DNA from: Pseudomonas citronellolis | Lineage (GTDB): Bacteria > Pseudomonadota > Gammaproteobacteria > Pseudomonadales > Pseudomonadaceae | Direction of reading: 5' to 3' | Length of the DNA stretch: 64,000 nucleotides | Assembly: GCF_900112375.1 (NCBI RefSeq) | Contig: NZ_FOLS01000032.1 | Coordinates: forward strand, 31,411 to 95,410 | Shown: one piece after another, positions 44,107 to 51,400 of the stretch | Position numbering within the stretch: the stretch's first letter is position 1 | Layout of the letters: each line of letters starts with the position of its first letter | The notes under the pieces: model-generated | The model's database searches: none | Told to the model about the DNA's origin: nothing | Seen by the model: the letters and a program-made list of their open reading frames with translations, nothing else | Position numbers and translations under genes: made by a program

Positions 44107-44529
44107 TCAGGCCGCAATAACTGTCAGCGCAATCCGCTGGCCCAGTACCGCCAGCGCGTGCTCTACCTGCTCGATCTTCGAGCGGTGCAGCAGATCCACC
44201 AAGCGGTCCACCTGAGGACGGTTCACCCCCAGCCGGCGAGCCATTTCGGCCTTGTTCACGCCCTGTGCCTGCATGGCATTCCAGAGGGCAGCCTTGGCTG
44301 CAGTAAGCGCAGGCAAGCACACCACTGGCTGGCCTGGCGCAGCTCGCGAGGGAAGCGGAATCGGTACTTTGCGCTCCACATACATCGACAGGGCCGTCTC
44401 AAGGCCATCGATGGCATCCAGCAGCGCTTCCTCTTCCGTATCCCCTGCACTGGCCAACTCGGGCACGTCATCACAGCTGACCCACACGCTGCCCGCCTCA
44501 TGATGCACGGTCACGGGATAGTCAAACAT
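44107..44529 (-). CDS. hicB: HicB-family antitoxin (orphaned by decay of its toxin)
   Basis: 140-residue antitoxin. It has an N-terminal partial RNase H-like HicB domain (MFDYPVTVHHEAGSVWVSCD, then GDTEEEALLDAIDGLETALS) and a C-terminal helix-turn-helix (GVNKAEMARRLGVNRPQVDRLVDL) for autoregulation. GAGGTGG precedes the ATG at 44529. Its toxin partner, directly upstream at 44558, keeps only its C-terminal half, so this antitoxin appears to be an orphan. It may still repress or neutralise related toxins. Confidence 0.85.
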   Translation of the reverse strand: MFDYPVTVHHEAGSVWVSCDDVPELASAGDTEEEALLDAIDGLETALSMYVERKVPIPLPSRAAPGQPVVCLPALTAAKAALWNAMQAQGVNKAEMARRLGVNRPQVDRLVDLLHRSKIEQVEHALAVLGQRIALTVIAA

Positions 44530-44557
44530 AGCTCGCCACCTCTAGCAGGGCCGGATC

Positions 44558-44674
44558 TCAATCCTTGAGCCCCAAGTCTTTGATTATTTTCTTCCTCAGC
44601 CCTTCGCCCATTTCCTTGGCACCGTGGTCCGGGAAGATCGTCTGGTTGTCGCCGAAGTAAACCACCGTACGGGC
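44558..44674 (-). pseudogene. hicA toxin remnant, N-terminal half lost
   Basis: The last about 35 residues of the open frame (VYFGDNQTIFPDHGAKEMGE to KKIIKDLGLKD) match the C-terminal part of HicA toxins. The required N-terminal part (helix plus G-S-H catalytic histidine region) is missing and is replaced by unrelated sequence leading into the Fic promoter region. No other frame in 44675-44830 restores it. I infer deletion or replacement of the 5' half, leaving a non-functional toxin. Confidence 0.72.
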
Positions 44675-44755
44675 AAAACTATCAGCCTCCGACAGCACCG
44701 AATGAGGCATGCAGAGCAAGATGAACAACCAGGACGACACCACCTGGCTGGACGC

Positions 44756-44818
44756 TGAGCCGAATAGCTCGCACAATCGGCTCATTAAATGAGCCGAATA
44801 ATCCATTTATTCGGCTCA
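44756..44818. promoter_or_regulatory. Fic operator: four TGAGCCGAATA half-sites
   Basis: Half-sites occur at 44756-44766 (plus), about 44776-44784 (minus, degenerate), 44790-44801 (plus) and 44807-44818 (minus). The last two form a perfect 12-bp-arm inverted repeat, TGAGCCGAATAA with TTATTCGGCTCA, around a 5-base centre. The inner pair forms CGGCTCAT/ATGAGCCG. The array ends 20 bp before the fic start. Autorepression by the Fic protein's own C-terminal winged helix is the likely purpose. Confidence 0.75.
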
Positions 44819-44838
44819 CCACCCTTGGAAGACATGCC

Positions 44839-46023
44839 ATGAACGAGCCCCTCTGGATCTGGCAACAGCCTGACTGGCCGGATTTCCGCTGGCAGGCCGA
44901 GCGTCTTGCCCCGCTGCTGCGCAGTTGTGCCCAGGCCCAGGGGCGTCTGCTGGGCATGGCTGGGACGATCGATGCCGGCAGTGATGCGGAGAATGCGCTG
45001 GATGCGTTGCTGCAGAATATCGTCACCAGTTCCGCCATCGAGGGCGAACAGCTGAATGTCGAGTCGGTGCGCTCCTCCCTGGCGCGGCGGCTGGGCCTGG
45101 AGAGTGGCGGGCGCAGTACGCCGCGCTCTGAGGGCCTGGCCGAACTGATGCTGGATGCCACGCGCGGCCATGCTCAGCCACTGACGCTGGAACGCCTGCT
45201 GCACTGGCACCGCCTCCTTTTTCCAATGGGTGACACCTCTCCACACGCCCGAATCCACGTCGGCGATCTGCGGGGTGATGAGCCAATGCAGGTGGTCTCT
45301 GGCCGGCTCGATCGGCCCACGGTGCATTTCGAGGCACCGCCACGCGCGGGGCTGGAAGTGCAGCTTCAGGCCTTTCTCGACTGGTTCGCCAGCAGCCGTG
45401 CCGATGTTGCTTTGGACCCACTGCTGCGAGCCGGCATCGCGCACTTCTGGTTCGTGACCCTGCATCCCTTCGATGATGGTAATGGGCGGCTGACTCGCGC
45501 CATCACCGACCTGGCCCTGGCTCAGGGCGAGCAGCAGGCCATCCGCTTCTATGCCATGTCCTCCAGCATTCTCGAGGATCGGCGCGGCTACTACCGGATA
45601 CTGGAAAGCAGCCAGAAGGCTTCGCTCGATATCACCGCCTGGCTGGAGTGGTTCCTGGCCACCCTGCTGAAAAGCCTGGAGCAGGCGCTGGCACGTATCG
45701 ACCGGGTTCTGGGCAAGGCGCGTTTCTGGCAGGCGCACCGCGAGCAGGTGCTTTCAGCCGAACAGCTGAAGGTGCTCAACCGCCTGCTCGATGGCGATCT
45801 GCTGGGCGAACGCGGCGGGTTCGAGCAAGGTATCAGCGCGGCCCAGTACCAGGCCGTGGCGAAGGTTTCCAAGGCGACCGCAACCCGCCATCTGGGCGAC
45901 CTGCTCGACAAGGGATGCCTGGTCCGCCTGCCAGGCGGCGGGCGCAGCACTCGCTACCAGATCAATTGGCCTGCCTCGACCTTGCCAGCAGCCAAGCGAC
46001 AGGACGACCGCGAAGAACCCTGA
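44839..46023 (+). CDS. Fic-family AMPylase with DUF4172 N-domain and winged-helix C-domain
   Basis: 394-residue class II Fic protein. A DUF4172 N-terminal domain (residues about 1-85) contains the inhibitory motif SSAIEG (residues 64-69, matching [S/T]xxxE[G/N]). The Fic core has the intact catalytic motif HPFDDGNGRLTR (209-220). A C-terminal winged helix (about residues 310-375, AAQYQAVAKVSKATATRHL) likely binds the upstream operator. Fic enzymes transfer AMP to target hydroxyls, and the inhibitory helix keeps them off. The target is unknown. Confidence 0.9.
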   Translation: MNEPLWIWQQPDWPDFRWQAERLAPLLRSCAQAQGRLLGMAGTIDAGSDAENALDALLQNIVTSSAIEGEQLNVESVRSSLARRLGLESGGRSTPRSEGLAELMLDATRGHAQPLTLERLLHWHRLLFPMGDTSPHARIHVGDLRGDEPMQVVSGRLDRPTVHFEAPPRAGLEVQLQAFLDWFASSRADVALDPLLRAGIAHFWFVTLHPFDDGNGRLTRAITDLALAQGEQQAIRFYAMSSSILEDRRGYYRILESSQKASLDITAWLEWFLATLLKSLEQALARIDRVLGKARFWQAHREQVLSAEQLKVLNRLLDGDLLGERGGFEQGISAAQYQAVAKVSKATATRHLGDLLDKGCLVRLPGGGRSTRYQINWPASTLPAAKRQDDREEP

Positions 46024-46065
46024 ATCCTACCCCGAGAAAAACCGCGTGATTGCGCATCATCTGGT

Positions 46066-46470
46066 TCAGTTCGAAGACAACTCACGCAGCGCGGCGGTAG
46101 CCAGGAAGCCGGAGCGAGAGGCGTAGCGATGGTCGCGCTTCACGCGTTCGTCGATGCGTTGCAGGAGGTTTTCCGGGAGGCTGGCGTTGAAGCGCACAGC
46201 CTTGCCCAGGTAGGGAGTGACGTCGAAGTCGACCACCGCCCAGACACCGCCGGCGTAGTCGGGGTTGCCCATGTGGGTGTCCACCTCCTGGGCTTGAGGG
46301 AGCGTCTCGCCGTCGGCCACCAGGCCTTCGAAGTGCAGGGCCAGGGCTTCCTGGACGTTTTCCAGCGCCTGGCTGACGGTGCCGCCGGCGGAGAAGCAGC
46401 CAGGCACGTCAGGGATGGTCACGCCGTAATCCGAGTCGGCGTCCTTGTGCAGAACCACGGGGAATTTCAT
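46066..46470 (-). CDS. hicB: HicB antitoxin (second, intact pair)
   Basis: 134-residue antitoxin. It has an N-terminal HicB domain (MKFPVVLHKDADSDYGVTIP, then DVPGCFSAGGTVSQALENVQ) and a C-terminal ribbon-helix-helix-like segment (RFNASLPENLLQRIDERVKR). I chose MKFPVV at 46470 as start; an upstream ATG adding 12 residues overlaps hicA. It is second in the hicA-hicB order and convergent with fic. It binds and blocks the HicA toxin and represses the operon. Confidence 0.9.
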   Translation of the reverse strand: MKFPVVLHKDADSDYGVTIPDVPGCFSAGGTVSQALENVQEALALHFEGLVADGETLPQAQEVDTHMGNPDYAGGVWAVVDFDVTPYLGKAVRFNASLPENLLQRIDERVKRDHRYASRSGFLATAALRELSSN

Positions 46471-46502
46471 GTTGATGCCCTCCTCCTGGGCTGACGGCCG
46501 AC

Positions 46503-46685
46503 TCATCGCAGGCCGGCCTGGCGCAGAATGCTGTTCACGGTCCCGACCGGCAGGTTGCTCCTGGGGTGGGGAACCGTCACCCGCCCCTTCTTGGTGAAAT
46601 GCCGGAACTGGTGATGACTGCCTTTCACCTCAACCAGGAACCAGCCATCCGCCCGGATCAACTCCATGATTTCTCGACTGCGCAT
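46503..46685 (-). CDS. hicA: HicA mRNA interferase toxin
   Basis: 60-residue double-stranded-RNA-binding-fold toxin, complete. N-terminal SREIMELIRADGWFLVEVKG, catalytic-histidine segment GSHHQFRH, and C-terminal VTVPHPRSNLPVGTVNSILR. HicA cleaves mRNA and is neutralised by HicB. GGAGGGACG lies just upstream of the ATG at 46685. Confidence 0.9.
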   Translation of the reverse strand: MRSREIMELIRADGWFLVEVKGSHHQFRHFTKKGRVTVPHPRSNLPVGTVNSILRQAGLR

Positions 46686-46705
46686 CGTCCCTCCGCCCAG
46701 CCTTG

Positions 46706-46755
46706 GTGTGTATGCTACACACCACGACTGTGATTATCTACACACACTACACACC
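46706..46755. promoter_or_regulatory. hicAB operator: palindrome plus CTACACAC repeats
   Basis: GTGTGTATGCTACACAC (46706-46722) is a palindrome with a 3-base centre, 21 bp upstream of hicA. Two more CTACACAC copies follow at 46738-46745 and 46748-46755. The arrangement fits binding by the ribbon-helix-helix of HicB at overlapping sites in the promoter. Confidence 0.65.
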
Positions 46756-47012
46756 CGAATTTCGATCTTGCCGCCAGGCGCTCCGCCGCAATTGAAGAGC
46801 GCCGAGGCTTTGGGCGGTGCGAGGGGGTTGGCGGGAGCGGAAATCTGGGAAATTGCCTACAGGGCATTGGCGTTGCTGTCTTACGAGGCAGCTGCGTAGC
46901 GTTCCACCTGCCACGGATCAGACGTGGCCAGGTGTGGAATCCTGCTAGCAACCATCGCAATACACGCCATAGCGGAGTTCTTCGGCGTTCACCGAACGAT
47001 CTTCGGCTGTCT

Positions 47013-47147
47013 ATGGCGGGCCGTGCGAGGCGGGCTTTTGCCCGACCGGTTGGTTGCTTCCGGGATTCCACCCTTGCACGGTCCGCCTCCCTTCTCCGGA
47101 TTGCCTGGGTGGCGGCTTCTTCGATGCAGCAAGGAGCGACAGCATGA
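47013..47147 (+). CDS. Small phage-type leader ORF overlapping the BRO gene
   Basis: 44 residues, MAGRARRAFARPVGCFRDST to SMQQGATA, rich in Arg, Ser and Ala. Its TGA stop (47145-47147) overlaps the start of the next gene as ATGA, a sign of real translation and coupling. The frame is open further upstream to a GTG at 46932 (71 residues). The STLARSASLLR...SSMQQGA tail reminds me of small phage-associated proteins (possibly Ash-type, P4-like), but I am not sure of the family. The interval 46756-47012 shows no other gene. Confidence 0.5.
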   Translation: MAGRARRAFARPVGCFRDSTLARSASLLRIAWVAASSMQQGATA

Positions 47148-47632
47148 GCCTTTCTTCTACTTCCGATTCCGTCCTCGTCCCTTCGGTTTTCCTGCGCCAT
47201 CGCCGGCCCCTGCGGGCGGTGCTGATCGAGAACCAGGCATGGTTCGTCGGGCGTGACCTGGCGCGGCTGACCAACAGCCATGTGTCCACGCGGGTTATCC
47301 ACAAACTGGATGCTGATCAACAGCGGTTCGAGTGCCTGCAGGTGGCCGGCGGCGAGATGACGCGTGAGTGGCTGGTCAGCGAGAGCGGCGTGTATGCGTT
47401 GCTGATGGTGCATTTCTATCACCCGGAGAACCGGGGCTTGCGGCAGTGGTTGAGCAATGAGGTGGTGCCGGCGTTGCGGGATGCTCGGCAGGGCGATCCG
47501 GATTTGCCGCGGCGAAGGGTGAAGCGGGTGCAGGGGCAGCAGTTGAGCGTGCTGGATTGGCAGGGGAAGTTGTGGGTGCGGTTTGGGGATGCGGTGGGGT
47601 TGATGGAGCGGGAGGTTCGGCGGGAGTCGTAG
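47144..47632 (+). CDS. BRO-N domain phage antirepressor-like protein
   Basis: 162-residue protein with a Bro-N-type domain: FLRHRRPLRAVLIENQAWFV, GRDLARLTNSH, LVSESGVYALLMVHFYHPEN and LRQWLSNEVVPAL are the characteristic blocks. Bro-N proteins occur in phages and prophage remnants as antirepressors or DNA-binding regulators. AAGGAG lies at good distance from the ATG at 47144, inside the overlapping small ORF. The TAG stop comes from the edge of an extragenic repeat. Confidence 0.8.
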   Translation: MSLSSTSDSVLVPSVFLRHRRPLRAVLIENQAWFVGRDLARLTNSHVSTRVIHKLDADQQRFECLQVAGGEMTREWLVSESGVYALLMVHFYHPENRGLRQWLSNEVVPALRDARQGDPDLPRRRVKRVQGQQLSVLDWQGKLWVRFGDAVGLMEREVRRES

Positions 47633-47883
47633 GGTGGGTGGTATGCATGGTGATGGGTATCGTTGCGCTCAACGCCATCCTACGGGGGTCAAGGTTGGGT
47701 CAGGTGCGGTTTTTGGTTTGGGTTCCCTCTCCCCAGCCCTCTCCCTGAAGGGAGAGGGGGCTTGTTCGTGCCGAGAGGGGGACCGGCTTCAGTCGGTAAC
47801 TTTCGGTGTTGCCGGCTGACTCCAGAGCACCAGCGCCTGCCCAACGGTCCCCTCTCCCTTCAGGGAGAGGGTTAGGGAGAGGG
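47630..47883. repeat. Mixed repeats: degenerate GTAGGATGGG unit and paired CCCTCTCCC palindromes
   Basis: A GTAGGGTGGGTGGTATGCAT...CTCAACGCCATCCTAC unit occupies 47629-47683. CCCTCTCCCTGAAGGGAGAGGG-type palindromes occur at about 47725-47760 and, in opposite orientation, at 47849-47882. They flank an 88-bp stretch that begins near CTTGTTCGTGCC, so the pair forms a MITE-like structure. A related copy is at 63533-63570. No coding sequence is seen. Confidence 0.7.
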
Positions 47884-47929
47884 CTGCCGGGCCTCGCTCT
47901 AGCGCCGACAGACTTGACCGGACCCCGCC

Positions 47930-48088
47930 TCACCGCTTCGCAATGATGTAAACCGCATGCACGATACCCGGGATGTACCCCAGCAACGTCAGCAGGATGT
48001 TCAGCCAGAACGCCCCGCCGAAGCCCACCTGGAGGAACACGCCCAAGGGCGGGAGGATGATGGCGATGAGGATGCGGATCAGGTCCAT
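47930..48088 (-). CDS. Pmp3/YqaE family small membrane protein
   Basis: 52-residue protein read from the minus strand: MDLIRILIAIILPPLGVFLQ, a central GFGGAFWLN, and LLGYIPGIVHAVYIIAKR at the end. Two hydrophobic helices separated by a Gly-rich turn are the Pmp3/YqaE (UPF0057) signature. These are stress-induced inner-membrane proteolipids. AAGGAG lies 8 bases before the ATG at 48088. Convergence with the BRO gene and a divergent start from putA leave a 379-bp gap up to putA. Confidence 0.93.
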   Translation of the reverse strand: MDLIRILIAIILPPLGVFLQVGFGGAFWLNILLTLLGYIPGIVHAVYIIAKR

Positions 48089-48229
48089 GGCGGGTGCTCC
48101 TTGTAACTGTGGCTACTGACACCAGCATCGACCACGGCCGCTTCGCTGGCGTTCAATCCTTTTGCGCGCCTGGACCGAATGCCGCGCACGGGCCATAGTT
48201 GTGCGCAGACCCGGGCCGCTATGTATCGA

Positions 48230-48403
48230 AAAGGTGCAACCCCACCCACGCACCTGAGCGGCGCCTCTCCACTCTCCGGAATGGCCCGCAAGGTCCGCTT
48301 CTTGCAGCGATCGCCGGGCATCCGCTGCATCCGTCGGCATGGTCACTTTTCTACACAGTCCGTCGAGTTCGACCAATGGCCGGTTGCACCTGGTTGCACC
48401 TTT
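48230..48403. promoter_or_regulatory. Candidate putA operators (GGTTGCACCT motif, two direct plus one inverted)
   Basis: GGTTGCACCTGGTTGCACCT (48382-48401) is a direct repeat about 65 bp upstream of putA. The inverted form AAGGTGCAACCCC occurs at 48231-48243, about 150 bp further upstream. The arrangement suggests a regulator binding at both ends, possibly by looping. The regulator is not identified from sequence. The rest of the 379-bp gap shows nothing else clear. Confidence 0.5.
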
Positions 48404-48467
48404 GTCGTCCGGCGTTTAAATTCTCGCCACATTTCCGCCGTGCCCACTTTCAATAACAGGTACAACC

Positions 48468-51400
48468 ATGGCCACCACCACCCTTGGCGTGAAGCTGGAC
48501 GACGCCACCCGTGAACGTCTGAAGCAAGCCGCCCAAGCCATCGAGCGCACGCCGCACTGGATCATCAAGCAGGCGATCTTCAACTATCTGGAGCAGATCG
48601 AGGGTGGTCTCTCCCCCGCCGCGCAGTCCGGCCTGGCCGCCGCGGCCGGCGAGGAATCGCTGGAGGCGCTGAACGAGCAGGGCCTGCAGGTGTTCCTGGA
48701 CTTCGCCGAGAGCATCCTGCCGCAGTCGGTGCTGCGCGCCGCCATCACCTCCGCCTACCGCCGCCCGGAAACCGAGGCCCTGCCGATGCTGCTGGAGCAG
48801 GCCCGCCTGCCGCAGGACAAGGCCGAGGCCGCCAACAAGATGGCCCTGGGCATCGCCGAGAAGCTGCGCAACCAGAAGAGCGCCGGCGGCCGCCAGGGCC
48901 TGGTGCAGGGCCTGCTGCAGGAGTTCTCGCTGTCGTCCCAGGAGGGCGTGGCGCTGATGTGCCTGGCCGAGGCGCTGCTGCGCATTCCGGACAAGGCCAC
49001 CCGCGACGCGCTGATCCGCGACAAGATCAGCAACGGCAACTGGAGCCAGCACCTGGGCCAGAGCCCGTCGATGTTCGTCAACGCCGCCTCCTGGGGCCTG
49101 CTGATCACCGGCAAGCTGGTGTCCACCCACACCGAGGCGGGCATGACCTCCTCGCTCAACCGCATCATCGGCAAGAGCGGCGAGCCGCTGATCCGCAAGG
49201 GCGTGGACATGGCCATGCGCCTGATGGGCGAGCAATTCGTCACCGGCGAGACCATCGGCGAAGCCCTGGCCAATGCCGCCGCCATGGAGAGCCGCGGCTT
49301 TCGCTATTCCTACGACATGCTCGGCGAAGCCGCTCTGACCGATGAGGACGCCAAGCGCTACCTGGCCTCCTACGAGCAGGCCATCCACGCCATCGGCAAG
49401 GCCTCCCACGGCCGCGGCATCTACGAAGGCCCGGGCATCTCGATCAAGCTCTCGGCGCTGCACCCGCGCTACAGCCGCGCGCAGTACGACCGGGTGATGG
49501 ACGAGCTGTACCCGACCCTGCTGGGCCTGACGCAGATGGCCAAGCAGTATGACATCGGCATCAACATCGACGCCGAGGAAGCCGACCGCCTGGAAATCTC
49601 CCTCGACCTGCTGGAGCGCCTGTGCTTCGAGCCGTCGCTGAGCGGCTGGAACGGCATCGGCTTCGTCATCCAGGGCTACCAGAAGCGCTGCCCGTACGTG
49701 ATCGACTACGTGATCGACCTGGCCAAGCGCAGCCGCCACCGCCTGATGATCCGCCTGGTGAAGGGCGCCTACTGGGACAGCGAGATCAAGCTGGCCCAGG
49801 TCAACGGCCTGGAAGGCTACCCGGTCTACACCCGCAAGCCCTACACCGACGTTTCCTACATCGCCTGCGCGCGCAAGCTGCTGGCGGTGCCGGAGGCCAT
49901 CTACCCGCAGTTCGCCACCCACAACGCCCACTCACTGTCGGCCATCTACCAGATCGCCGGGCAGAACTACTACCCCGGCCAGTACGAGTTCCAGTGCCTG
50001 CACGGCATGGGCGAGCCGCTGTACGAGCAGGTGGTGGGCAAGGTCGCCGACGGCAAGTTCAACCGCCCGTGCCGCATCTACGCCCCGGTGGGCAGTCACG
50101 AGACGCTGCTGGCCTACCTGGTGCGCCGCCTGCTGGAAAACGGCGCCAACACCAGCTTCGTCAACCGCATCGCCGACCACAGCATCTCGCTGCAGGACCT
50201 GGTGACCGACCCGGTGCAGCAGGTCGAGCAGATGGCCGCCCAGGAAGGCACCCTCGGCCTGCCGCACCCGCGCATCCCGCTGCCGCGTGATCTGTATGGC
50301 GAAGGCCGGGCCAACTCCGCCGGCCTGGACCTGGCCAACGAACACCGCCTGGGCTCGCTCTCCTCGGCGCTGCTGACCAGCACCAACCAGGCCTACGTCG
50401 CCCAGCCGGTGCTCGGCGGCGAAGCCCCGGCGCCCGCCGCGGCCGAGCCGGTGAAGAACCCGGCCGACCACCGCGACGTCGTCGGTCAGGTGCACGAGGC
50501 CAGCGAGGCGGACGTGAACAACGCCCTGCTCAGCGCCCAGGCCAGCGGGCCGATCTGGCAGTCCACCCTGCCGGAAGAGCGCGCCGCCGTGCTGGAGCGC
50601 GCCGCCGACCAGATGGAAAGCGAGATGCAGCAGCTGATGGGCCTGTTGGTGCGCGAATCCGGCAAGACCTTCGCCAACGCCATCGCCGAAGTGCGCGAGG
50701 CGGTGGACTTCCTGCGCTACTACGCGGCCCAGGCCCGCACCTTCTCCAACGACAGCCACCGCCCGCTGGGCCCGGTGGTGTGCATCAGCCCGTGGAACTT
50801 CCCGCTGGCGATCTTCAGCGGCCAGGTGGCCGCCGCCCTGGCCGCCGGCAACACGGTGCTGGCCAAGCCGGCCGAGCAGACCCCGCTGATCGCCGCCCAG
50901 GCCGTGCGCATCCTGCTCGAAGCCGGCGTGCCGGCCGGCGTGCTGCAGCTGCTGCCGGGCCGCGGCGAGACCGTCGGCGCGCGCCTTGTCGGTGACGAGC
51001 GTGTGCGCGGCGTGATGTTCACCGGCTCCACCGAAGTCGCCGGCATCCTCCAGCGCAACATCGCCGGCCGCCTGGACGCCCAGGGCCGCGCCATTCCGCT
51101 GATCGCCGAGACCGGCGGGATGAATGCGATGATCGTCGACTCCTCGGCGCTGGCCGAGCAGGTGGTGGTGGACGTGATCAACTCCGCCTTCGACAGCGCC
51201 GGCCAGCGCTGCTCGGCCCTGCGCGTGCTGTGCGTGCAGGCCGACGTGGCCGACCGCGTGGTGCAGATGCTCAAGGGCGCCATGGCCGAATACACCCTCG
51301 GCTCGCCGGAGCACCTGAACGTGGACATCGGCCCAGTGATCGACGCCGAGGCCAAGGGCAATATCGACCGCCACATCCAGGCCATGCGCGACAAGGGCCG

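Noticed and set aside
46715..47422. 235-codon minus-strand frame over the BRO region
   Set aside because: No motifs. It runs through the hicAB operator and is antisense to the better-supported BRO gene.
47725..47882. CRISPR-like repeated CCCTCTCCC palindromes
   Set aside because: Only two copies in opposite orientation with no regular spacers. No cas genes in the window.
43058..48467. Integrated genomic island with att sites at the tRNA
   Set aside because: I could not find a second copy of the tRNA 3' end (GTTCGAGTCCGTGTGGGCCC) or an integrase in the window, so I describe an accessory block and do not claim an integrated island.
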